A stretch of 64,000 nucleotides of DNA from Streptomyces monomycini (lineage in GTDB: Bacteria > Actinomycetota > Actinomycetes > Streptomycetales > Streptomycetaceae), in NCBI RefSeq assembly GCF_022271435.1, contig NZ_JAFIQY010000002.1, positions 248,001 to 312,000 on the forward strand. The letters are read 5' to 3'. The notes beneath the pieces were generated by a model that worked only from the letters and a program-made list of their open reading frames with translations, was not told the origin of the DNA and made no database searches. Below, piece by piece: positions 17,830 through 27,644 of the stretch. Every line of letters begins with the position of its first letter. Position 1 is the stretch's first letter. Both the position numbers and the translations under genes were made by a program.

Positions 17830-18660
17830 TCAGTCCTGTCGCTTCTTCTCCGGGCGCAGGGCGATACGTCCCAGTACGGCGGCGATGACGAGTGCCACCA
17901 GGGCGACGAGGACGTAGTTCGGTACGGCGTTCCCGGCCCGGGTGACCCACTCCTCGACGTGGACCTCCGCGTCCGCGTCCAGGATTCCGGGCAGTGCGCT
18001 GGTGCCGTTGAAGGTGAGGAACAGGACGCCGATGCCGATGAAGAACAGGCCGGACACCAGGGAGGTGGTGTGCAGCCGCAGCTTCCCGACGCTGAATTCC
18101 CGGCCGCGCAGCCAGCCCCGGCTGCCCAGCGAGAACCGGTCCCAGAGCAGGGCGAGCACGAACAGCGGGAGGGCCATGCCGAGCGCGTAGACGGCGAGCA
18201 TGGACGCGCCGTAGACCGGCGAGCCGCTGACCGCCGTGACCATCAGCACCGCGCCGAGGATCGGCCCGGCGCAAAATCCCGCCAGGCCGTAGACGCAGCC
18301 CAGCAGGAACGTGGACACCGCCGAGCGCGGGGTGATCCGGGCCGCCGCCTGCTGGGCCCGCTTGAAGGCGAAGCCGAGGCCGAAGACCTGGGCGACGCCC
18401 ATCGCGATCACCACCCAGCCGCCGATGGCGACGAGCAGGTCCCGGTGGCCGTTGAACAGCCGGCTGGTGGCCGTGCTGGCCGCGCCGAGCGGGACCAGGG
18501 TGGTGGCGAGGCCCAGGTAGAACACGCCGGTACGGGCCAGCAGCCGCCCGGGGTGGGACAGCGAGTAGGCGAAGAAGGCCGGCAGCAGCAGCGCGCTGCA
18601 CGGGCTGAGCAGGGCGAGGGCGCCGCCGAGAAAGGCGGCGAGGTAGCCGATGTCCGTCAC
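17830..18660 (-). CDS. ccdA: Cytochrome c biogenesis / thiol-disulfide transporter CcdA (DsbD-beta type)
   Basis: A 276-residue membrane protein that passes electrons from cytoplasmic thioredoxin to extracytoplasmic thiol proteins. Two conserved Cys-Pro-flanked half-repeats are visible: LSPCSALLLPAFFAY in the first helix and GFCAGPILGA in the fourth. There are six core helices plus extra C-terminal segments with a hydrophilic excursion (DADAEVHVEEW). The GTG start at 18660 overlaps the stop of the upstream thioredoxin-fold gene by GTGA, so the two are coupled and very probably partners. Confidence 0.9.
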   Translation of the reverse strand: MTDIGYLAAFLGGALALLSPCSALLLPAFFAYSLSHPGRLLARTGVFYLGLATTLVPLGAASTATSRLFNGHRDLLVAIGGWVVIAMGVAQVFGLGFAFKRAQQAAARITPRSAVSTFLLGCVYGLAGFCAGPILGAVLMVTAVSGSPVYGASMLAVYALGMALPLFVLALLWDRFSLGSRGWLRGREFSVGKLRLHTTSLVSGLFFIGIGVLFLTFNGTSALPGILDADAEVHVEEWVTRAGNAVPNYVLVALVALVIAAVLGRIALRPEKKRQD

Positions 18661-19475
18661 TTCGCCGGCTCCTCCGCCTTGCCGGAACCCTTGGCCGCGC
18701 CGCCGGACGTACCGGCCTTCTTGGCCTGCTCGGCGGCCTTGCGGACCGTCTGCTCGAAGACGTCGGTGGGCTGGGCCCCCGCGATGGGCCGGCCGTTGAC
18801 GAGGAAGGACGGCGTGGACTGGACGCCGATCCCGTAGCCCTCGTTCTGGTCCTTCTTCAGGGCGGCCGCGGCGGCGGCGCCGTTCAGGTCGCTGCGGAAC
18901 CGGTCGAGGTCGGCCACGCCGCTCTTGCGGGCCATCTCGACGAGCTTGTCCTCGGCCAGGGCGCTGCCCTTGTTGGTCTTGGCGTACAGCTCGTCGTGCA
19001 TCTGCCAGAACTTGCCCTGCTGTCCCGCGGCCCACGAGGCACGGGCGGCCCGCTCGGAGTCGGCGCCGTAGATCGTGAAGTTGCGGAACTCGATGCGCAG
19101 GGTGCCGTCGTCCACGAACTTCTTGATCAGTTCGGGCTGGGTCTCCCGGGTGAAGCGCCCGCAGAACGAGCACTGGTAGTCGGCGTACTCGACGAGGACG
19201 ACCGGGGCGTCCTTCTTGCCGACGGCGAGCGGGTCGCCGTCCGTGCGCCGGCTGGTCTGCTGCGCGAGCTGGTCGTACAGCTGCTGCTGGCCGTCGTCCT
19301 CCCGGGGAGAGACGGAGGCGGCGGCGCGGGGGGTGTTCGTGCCGCTGTCGGAGTCGCCTTCGACGGCCTTGCCGACGGCGATGCCGATGGCGACGAGTGC
19401 CACCACCAGGGCGACGACGGCACCGATGGCGGCGATCTTGCGGGTGGGTGAAGCGGGTGACGCGGAAGTGGGCAT
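18657..19475 (-). CDS. Membrane-anchored DsbA-like thioredoxin-fold oxidoreductase
   Basis: A 272-residue protein with one N-terminal membrane anchor (about 13-36), a linker, then a thioredoxin_4/DsbA domain. The active site is CSFC in EYADYQCSFCGRF, and the cis-proline loop is QSTPSFLVNG. The tail (about 250-272) is Lys/Ala/Gly-rich. It would catalyse disulfide formation, isomerisation or reduction outside the membrane. The stop overlaps the ccdA start by 4 bp. CcdA usually feeds electrons, so a reductive or isomerase role is more likely than pure oxidation. The ATG at 19475 gives the best anchor; its ribosome-binding site is weak. Confidence 0.9.
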   Translation of the reverse strand: MPTSASPASPTRKIAAIGAVVALVVALVAIGIAVGKAVEGDSDSGTNTPRAAASVSPREDDGQQQLYDQLAQQTSRRTDGDPLAVGKKDAPVVLVEYADYQCSFCGRFTRETQPELIKKFVDDGTLRIEFRNFTIYGADSERAARASWAAGQQGKFWQMHDELYAKTNKGSALAEDKLVEMARKSGVADLDRFRSDLNGAAAAAALKKDQNEGYGIGVQSTPSFLVNGRPIAGAQPTDVFEQTVRKAAEQAKKAGTSGGAAKGSGKAEEPAK

Positions 19476-19534
19476 GGGGATGCTCCAGACGTACTGGTCG
19501 GGAAGGAGGTCGGGCCGTGCTGACGGGCAGCGGC

Positions 19535-19951
19535 CTAAATCCGCAGTACGGGCAGGAGCGCGGTGTGATCGGTGGCGGGGGCCGTCCCGGTGGGCGGGCG
19601 GGCGAGCGCGAAGCAGGCGGGTGCCGCGGCGGCGAGCGGGGCGGGCGCGGTAGCGGCGGGCGCCGGCGGCTCGCCGCGGTTCGGGGTGGGGACCGGGACC
19701 GACTCGTTCTGGCTGGGGGCGTGCTGTCCGGAGCACTTCTTCGGCGCCTGGGCTACGGCGTGATGCGCGACCGGGCCGGCCGCAGCCTCGTCACCCGCCT
19801 GTGCGGCGGCCTGCGCCACGGCAGCCTGCGCCATGGCGGTCGGCCTGACCGGCTCCGGCGGGACGCCGCCCACCCGGCACAGCAGAGGCGCGAAGGTGAC
19901 GGCAAGCAGGAGCAGCAGGGTCGCGGCGGCCGAGCGGCGTACGCGTTCCAT
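19535..19951 (-). CDS. Putative secreted, Ala/Pro-rich small protein
   Basis: A 138-residue protein. The ATG at 19951 has an excellent AAGGAGG ribosome-binding site 8 nt upstream. An N-terminal signal or anchor segment (RRSAAATLLLLLAVTFAPLLC) is followed by an Ala/Pro-rich mature part with isolated cysteines (KKCSGQ, PACFAL). It is 59 bp upstream of the dsbA-like gene on the same strand. It may be the first gene of a three-gene thiol-redox operon. I recognise no family. Confidence 0.6.
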   Translation of the reverse strand: MERVRRSAAATLLLLLAVTFAPLLCRVGGVPPEPVRPTAMAQAAVAQAAAQAGDEAAAGPVAHHAVAQAPKKCSGQHAPSQNESVPVPTPNRGEPPAPAATAPAPLAAAAPACFALARPPTGTAPATDHTALLPVLRI

Positions 19952-20423
19952 GTCCCTGGCCTCCTTCCGTCTCCCTCTGCCGGGCACGCACCGGGGTGCG
20001 CCGGTGTGCGGCCGCCCCATCCTACGGACCGCCGCCCCGGTGTCCCGCTGCCGACCACCGTTCCCCGCCGCCGAGTTAGGTGCATAGTCCATACTCTTGT
20101 TCGCATAACCATAGAGGGAATCGATTACCTAACCACTGAATGCAAGGCTGGTGTCGTAGCTCACCTTTGATCGCGCACCGTTTGATCGACTTTCGATGCA
20201 CTTTGTCCGCAATTGCCGCTTTGGCAAGGTCGCGACCGGCCTGCGATAGTCGGTTGCAGCGACCCCCCATTGACCCGGGCCACGGTCGTCCTGACCCCGC
20301 GGGTACACCCCTTTCGCCCGTCGGCGGTCGACACTGGGGCCTCACCCGCGTACCGCGCGGGAGGGCCCCAGTCGCGTTCCGGGGCCGTACGGACGCACCG
20401 GCCACCGCACGCGGCGCGGCTGC
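19952..20423. other. Intergenic region with a low-GC island
   Basis: 472 bases without a convincing gene. About 20084-20160 is strikingly AT-rich for this genome (for example CATACTCTTGTTCGCATAACC and GGGAATCGATTACCTAACC) and contains ATCGAT and short dyads. The adjoining stretch to about 20240 is also poorer in GC. This is probably a promoter or regulator-binding region for the minus-strand redox operon, possibly with its own small transcript. Confidence 0.5.
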
Positions 20424-20975
20424 TCAGCGGTCGATGACCCGCATCTCGAACCAGGTCGTCTTGCCGCGCGGCAGCAGATCCACGCCCCAGCGGTCGGAGA
20501 GCTTGTCGACGAGGAAGAGGCCGCGGCCGCTGATGTCCATCTCGTGGACCGGCATCAGACAGGGCAGGCCGCGGGACGGATCGCGGACCTCTATCCGTAT
20601 CCAGCCACGGCGGCGGAGCATCCGCAGTCCGAAGGTGCGGGCGCCGGTGTGCCGGACGGCGTTGCCGACCAGTTCCGACACCAGGAGTACGGCGTGCTCG
20701 GTCAGTTGCTGGGAGACGTTCCACCGCTTCTGGAGCACGGCCTGGGTCAACCGGCGGGCGGTGAAGGCCGATTCGGGGCGGGAGGGCAGGCGTACCTCGT
20801 CCAGCGTGGGGTCACCCACCAGCTCCAGCGCCCGGGCGGCGGGGGCGTCGGCGGGCGGGCCGCTCCGTGCGCCCGCACCGGGGAGACCCTCGGGAAGTCC
20901 CCAGCGTGCGGCGGCCGAGCCGCTCCGCGGCCGCGGCTGCTCCATTCCTTCGAGGCCCGCCATGCCCCCCATCAT
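20424..20975 (-). CDS. RsbW/SpoIIAB-like ATP-binding regulator (HATPase_c_2)
   Basis: A 183-residue protein. After a disordered Pro/Ala-rich N-terminus comes a GHKL ATP-binding fold: N-box SELVGNAVRHTGA (about 100-112), ligand loop VRDPSRGLP and G-box DISGRGLFLVDKLSDRWGV, ending in a short KTTWFEMRV strand. Streptomycetes encode dozens of such stand-alone domains, thought to be anti-sigma factors or serine kinases acting on anti-anti-sigma factors. No cognate partner lies next to it. ATG codons at 20975 and 20963 are both possible starts. Confidence 0.85.
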   Translation of the reverse strand: MMGGMAGLEGMEQPRPRSGSAAARWGLPEGLPGAGARSGPPADAPAARALELVGDPTLDEVRLPSRPESAFTARRLTQAVLQKRWNVSQQLTEHAVLLVSELVGNAVRHTGARTFGLRMLRRRGWIRIEVRDPSRGLPCLMPVHEMDISGRGLFLVDKLSDRWGVDLLPRGKTTWFEMRVIDR

Positions 20976-21239
20976 GGCTGTTACCGGGGGGTCACGGGGG
21001 CGGAACCGAGGGAATGCCCTGCCCGGAACGCCCGGTTCCGGACCCCCGCCTTGGCATATGCCGAAGGCAGGGAGAACCCGGCTGAATCCATGCTGACCTG
21101 CGGTGACTTCATGTGCCTACCCGATGAACGTGCACGGCGGACGCGCCCCCTCCGGGTCGTTCCGGCGTTTACTGCAATTCCCCCACACGAGGCATCGAGC
21201 GTCAGCCACACCTCAGCGGCCCCGCCAACCTCGCGGAAT
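20976..21239. other. Intergenic region, nothing recognised
   Basis: 264 bases upstream of the RsbW-like gene and downstream of the enoyl-CoA hydratase gene. No gene, strong hairpin or promoter was identified. Confidence 0.4.
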
Positions 21240-22007
21240 CTAGCGGAACTTGGCCTTACCCGGGCCTTCTTCGACAAAGCTGCGCATACCGGTCTCCCGG
21301 TCCTCGGTGGCGAAGAGGCCCGCGAACCAGGTGCGCTCGATCGTCAGGCCGGTGTCGATGTCGGTCTCCAGCCCCGCGTCGACGGCCTCCTTGGCGGCCC
21401 GCAGCGCGATGGCGGGACCGGCCGCGAGCCGGGCGGCCCAGGCGTGCGCCTGCTCGTACACCTCGGCGGCGGGCACGACCCGGTCGACCAGACCGAGTGA
21501 GAGCGCTTCGTCGGCCCGCACCTGGCGGCCCGTGAAGATCAGGTCCTTGGCCTTGGACGGGCCGACGAGCCGGGCCAGCCGCTGGGTGCCGCCGGCACCG
21601 GGGATCAGGCCGAGCAGGATCTCCGGCTGGCCGAGCTTGGCGTTGTCGGCGGCGATCCGGAAGTCGGCGCACAGGGCCAGCTCGCAGCCGCCGCCGAGCG
21701 CGTATCCGGTGACGGCGGCGACCACGGGCTTGGGGATGCGGGCCACGGCGGTGAAGGAGTCCTGCAAGGCCTTGGAGCGCTCGATCATGGCCGCGTGGTC
21801 CATGTTCTGCATTTCCTTGATGTCCGCGCCGGCCGCGAACACCTTCTCGCCGCCCCAGATGACGACGGCGCGCACGTCGTCGCGGCGAGTGGCCTCCTCG
21901 GCCAGCTCGCGCAGCCGGTCCTGGGTGGCGACGTCCAGTGCGTTCATCGGCGGGCGGTCCAGACGGATGGTGCCGACGCCCTCGGCGACCTCGAAGTTCA
22001 CAGTCAT
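21240..22007 (-). CDS. Enoyl-CoA hydratase/isomerase family protein
   Basis: A 255-residue crotonase-fold enzyme, full length for the family. The oxyanion-hole segments are AGADIKEM and ALGGGCELALCADF. Both catalytic glutamates of the hydratase type are present (in GGGCE and in LGQPEILLGLIPGAGG), so syn-hydration of trans-2-enoyl-CoA in beta-oxidation is plausible. The C-terminal helix with TEDRETGMRSFVEEGPGKAKF is typical. It is apparently transcribed alone. Confidence 0.93.
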   Translation of the reverse strand: MTVNFEVAEGVGTIRLDRPPMNALDVATQDRLRELAEEATRRDDVRAVVIWGGEKVFAAGADIKEMQNMDHAAMIERSKALQDSFTAVARIPKPVVAAVTGYALGGGCELALCADFRIAADNAKLGQPEILLGLIPGAGGTQRLARLVGPSKAKDLIFTGRQVRADEALSLGLVDRVVPAAEVYEQAHAWAARLAAGPAIALRAAKEAVDAGLETDIDTGLTIERTWFAGLFATEDRETGMRSFVEEGPGKAKFR

Positions 22008-22122
22008 GAGGGCAGGTTAGTCCGCGTTAACGCGGCACGGACCGGCGCCCTTCGGCCAACGGCACGGAAGCCGGCGGCGGGGCCGCGCCCACCGCCGGGC
22101 CACATCACCGCCGGGGCCGCGC

Positions 22123-23355
22123 CTACCGGCCGGACCGCCACTTCTCCCAGGACATGTTCCACACATTGAGGCCGTTCTCGGGCGCGATCGTCTCGTCGTG
22201 GGAGTTCTTGACCGTGACCACGTCGCCGATCAGCGAGTTGGCGTAGAACCAGGCGGCCGGGGTGGAGCCGTCCCCGCCGCCGCGCTGGTCGAAGAGGCCG
22301 ATGCAGCCGTGGCTGGCGTTGCGGGAGCCGAACGTCGACCGGCCGGACCAGTAGTTGCCGTGGATGAACGTGCCGGACGTGCTCAGCCGCATCGCGTGCG
22401 GCACGTCCGCGATGTCGTACTCGCCCCCGAAGCCGACGGTCTCCCCGTTCATCCGGGTGACCTCGTGCTTCTCGCTGATCACCATCTGGCCGTTGTACGT
22501 CTCGGTGCCCGGCCCGCCCGCGGTGATCGGGATCGTCTTGATCTTCTTGCCGTCGCGGACGACGGACATCTCCTTCGCCTGCACGTCGACCGTGCTCACC
22601 TGGCTGCGGCCGATCGTGAAGGATATGTGCTTGGACTGCGTGCCGTAGACGCCCGGCCGTCCCTCGACGCCCTTGAGGTCGATGTCGAGCGTGACCTTGG
22701 TGCCGGGCTTCCAGTACGTCTCGGGGCGGAAGTCGAGGCGGTCGTTGCCGAACCAGTGGCCCGCGATCGGCACCGAGGGCTCGGCCGTGACCTTGATGCC
22801 CTTCTGGACGCGCTCGGGGTCGGTTATCCCGCGGGTGAAGTTGATGGAGACCGGCATGCCGACGCCGACGGTCTGGCCGTCCTCCGGGGTGTACCTGCCG
22901 ACGAAGGTGTTCTCCGGCACCAGGGTGGTGAACGTCGCGTGGCGGGCGGACTCGCGCAGCTGGTCGTCGACCGCGACGGCGTCGACCTTGTACGTCGTCG
23001 CGGCGCGCAGCTTGCCGGTGGGCTGCCAGACCGAGCCGCCGGTCACCTTGCCCTCGACCGGATTGCCCTTGTCGTCCTGTACCTTGACCGACGTCAGCCG
23101 GCCCCGCGAGGAGCTGACCTTCAGCGCGCCGTCGGTGGCCACGTCCTTGGCGCCGTCCTTCGGCGTGATCGTCACACTCGCCTGCGAGGGCTGCTTGTCC
23201 GCGTCGGTCCCGCCGCCCTTCTTGCCCTCGCCCCCGCCACCGCAGGCGGTGACCAGTATCAGCAGCGCCGAGAGCAGCAGCGCGAGCACTCCGCCGCTCC
23301 TCGACGGCCCTGCCCGCCGCGCCCCCGGCACCGGCTGCCCCTGCTGCACGTTCAC
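22123..23355 (-). CDS. Lipoprotein L,D-transpeptidase (YkuD) with Ig-like domains
   Basis: A 410-residue cell-wall enzyme. The GTG at 23355 has AAAGGGG 6 nt upstream and leads into a basic N-terminus, a hydrophobic stretch and the lipobox LVTAC, so it is a lipid-anchored exported protein. Two bacterial Ig-like domains (about 55-255) precede the YkuD domain, whose HGNYW and SRNASHGCIGL motifs include the catalytic His and Cys. The length and layout match mycobacterial LdtA/LdtB-type enzymes that form 3-3 cross-links in peptidoglycan. A close paralogue lies directly upstream. Confidence 0.93.
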   Translation of the reverse strand: MNVQQGQPVPGARRAGPSRSGGVLALLLSALLILVTACGGGGEGKKGGGTDADKQPSQASVTITPKDGAKDVATDGALKVSSSRGRLTSVKVQDDKGNPVEGKVTGGSVWQPTGKLRAATTYKVDAVAVDDQLRESARHATFTTLVPENTFVGRYTPEDGQTVGVGMPVSINFTRGITDPERVQKGIKVTAEPSVPIAGHWFGNDRLDFRPETYWKPGTKVTLDIDLKGVEGRPGVYGTQSKHISFTIGRSQVSTVDVQAKEMSVVRDGKKIKTIPITAGGPGTETYNGQMVISEKHEVTRMNGETVGFGGEYDIADVPHAMRLSTSGTFIHGNYWSGRSTFGSRNASHGCIGLFDQRGGGDGSTPAAWFYANSLIGDVVTVKNSHDETIAPENGLNVWNMSWEKWRSGR

Positions 23356-23573
23356 GACTGGCCCCTTTGTTCCCTCGCCCGGCCCGCACTCCCCCGTACG
23401 CGCATATCTACCCACGCACGCTCAGCCGATAGATAACCACACCCCACTGACAGTGGCTTCACCCGGCGATGTCACCGTTCGGCTTCAAGTGATATGCGTG
23501 GGGCGGGATCGTACGAAAGGGGGTCCGGTTCGCCCCGAAGTCGGCCGGAAACGTCGTCGTCCCGCGGTGCCTC

Positions 23574-24755
23574 TCAGCGCAGTGCGGAGCCCGCCCGCCA
23601 CATCCGCCACGGCATGTTCCAGCCACCGAGGCCGTTGTCCGGCGCGACCACCCGGTCCCGGGAGTTCACGACCTCCACGACGTCACCGACCAGCGACCGC
23701 TCGTAGAACCAGCCGGCCGGGGTGTCCGGGCCGCCGCCCTGGGTGTCCCGCAGCCCGATGCAGCCATGGCTCGTGTTGGCGCCGCCGAAGGTACGCGGCG
23801 GCGCCCAGTAGTTGCCGTGCAGGAACGTTCCCGACGTGGTCAGGCGCAGGGCGTGCGGCACGTCGGGGATGTCGTACTCGCCGCCGAAGCCCACCGTGTC
23901 CCCGTCCATGCGGGTCACCGGGTGCCGCTCCAGGATCACCATCCTGCCGTTGTACGTGGGGCTGGTGAGGCTCCCGGCGGTCACCGGGAGCGTGGCCAGC
24001 CGCCGGCCGCCGCGCCACACCGTCATCGTGTGCGCCGCCGCGTCAACCCGGCTGGTCTGATCCCGGCCGATCCTGAACCGGACCCGCTTGCGCTGCGTAC
24101 CGAGCACGCCGGGGGCGGCCCGGACGCCGCGCAGCCGCAGGTCCATCGAGACCCGCGTACCGGGACGCCAGCGGGTGCGCGGCCGGAAGTCCAGGCGGCG
24201 GGCGCCGAACCAGTGGGCGGCGACCTCGGTGGCGGGCCGGGCGGTGACCGAGACGGCGCGCTCGACGGCCGCCCGGTCGGCGACCGGCCGGTTGAACTCC
24301 AGCGAGACGATCATGCCGGTGCCGACGGTGGCGCCGTGCTCGGGCGTGAAGAAGCCGACGAGGCGGTGCGGCGGCACGACCGTGGTGAAGGTGGTGTGGC
24401 GGGCCGTGCGGCGCCCGTGCCCGTCCATGGCCACCGCGTCGACCGTGTAGCGGGCGGCCGGCGCGAGGCGGGCCGTCCCGGACGGGCGCCAGCTCAGCCC
24501 GTCCGGGGTGATCCGGCCCGGCACCGGTGTGCTGCCGTCGTCCTCGATCCGGCTGACGGCGACCCGCTCCAGCCGCCCGTCGGGCACCCGTACGGTGATG
24601 CGGTCGGTGTCCCGTACGTCCTTCGCGCCGTCCCCCGGAGTCACCCTGATCGCCTCCTTCGGGGACCGCGGCTTGCCCCCGGTCACCGCCTCGGGAAGCC
24701 CGCAGCCGGCCAGCGCCACGGCGGCCGTGAGGACGGCGACGGTGGCGGCCGTCAT
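23574..24755 (-). CDS. Lipoprotein L,D-transpeptidase (YkuD), paralogue
   Basis: A 393-residue protein with the same layout as its neighbour: lipobox VALAGC, Ig-like domains, then YkuD with HGNYW and GGANTSHGCIGL. Many segments are near-identical to the neighbour (GFGGEYDIPDVPHALRL). It is Arg-rich where the paralogue is Lys-rich. The ATG at 24755 gives the proper signal sequence but has no good ribosome-binding site; an in-frame ATG at about 24883 with a long Arg/Pro leader is the alternative. Tandem duplication is the likely origin; both catalytic Cys/His motifs are intact. Confidence 0.9.
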   Translation of the reverse strand: MTAATVAVLTAAVALAGCGLPEAVTGGKPRSPKEAIRVTPGDGAKDVRDTDRITVRVPDGRLERVAVSRIEDDGSTPVPGRITPDGLSWRPSGTARLAPAARYTVDAVAMDGHGRRTARHTTFTTVVPPHRLVGFFTPEHGATVGTGMIVSLEFNRPVADRAAVERAVSVTARPATEVAAHWFGARRLDFRPRTRWRPGTRVSMDLRLRGVRAAPGVLGTQRKRVRFRIGRDQTSRVDAAAHTMTVWRGGRRLATLPVTAGSLTSPTYNGRMVILERHPVTRMDGDTVGFGGEYDIPDVPHALRLTTSGTFLHGNYWAPPRTFGGANTSHGCIGLRDTQGGGPDTPAGWFYERSLVGDVVEVVNSRDRVVAPDNGLGGWNMPWRMWRAGSALR

Positions 24756-25060
24756 GGAGGACGGCCCCCTGCCCCGAAGGAGCGGCCGTACCGGACGGTT
24801 ACCCTCCGGCGGCCGCCGCACGGCAGGTGCCGGTACGGAGGCGGTCCGTCCGGGAGTCCTCCCTACGGGGATCCGCCACTCCATGTCCCGATATGTCACG
24901 CCGCGATAGGTCACGGACAGACCAACGAAGCCCCCGGCGCCGAGGAAACGTGAGGCGACGGCCCGTTGCGGGAAGAACACAGGGGAGGACGGGCCGGGAC
25001 GCGGCCGGGACGCCGCGCGGTCCCCGTCCGACCGAGCCATGAGCCGCGGGAGGCTGGCCT
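24756..25060. other. Divergent intergenic region
   Basis: 305 bases between the second L,D-transpeptidase gene (minus) and glgX (plus). It holds a possible N-terminal extension of the transpeptidase. No confident promoter or gene was found. Confidence 0.4.
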
Positions 25061-27541
<2,481 letters not shown>

Positions 27542-27613
27542 CGGCACCGTCGGCGTGCTGACGCCTCCGCTTCCCCAACTGCCGCCCGGAGCGCGGCGAA
27601 AACCCCGTGAGTG

Positions 27614-27636
27614 TTGTCAGTGGCGGGACGTACTCT
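27614..27636 (+). promoter_or_regulatory. RecA-NDp-type (PafBC) promoter
   Basis: TTGTCAGTG (27614-27622), 8-nt spacer, TACTCT (27631-27636): a full match to TTGTCRGTG-N8-TAnnnT. The ATG of the ABC exporter gene lies 8 nt downstream, consistent with a leaderless, damage-responsive transcript. Confidence 0.8.
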
Positions 27637-27644
27637 CGGTCCCG

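Noticed and set aside
19753..20112. A minus-strand frame starting MVMRTRVWTMHLT in the low-GC island
   Set aside because: The start region is unusual, but the remainder is the wrong phase of the secreted-protein gene and no ribosome-binding site is seen. Kept only as a low-GC island.
23445..23461. A further damage promoter before the first L,D-transpeptidase gene (CTGTCAGTG on the minus strand)
   Set aside because: The hexamer at the right spacing is TTATCT, which breaks the TAnnnT rule, and the start codon is about 80 bp away. Mentioned only as a weak match.
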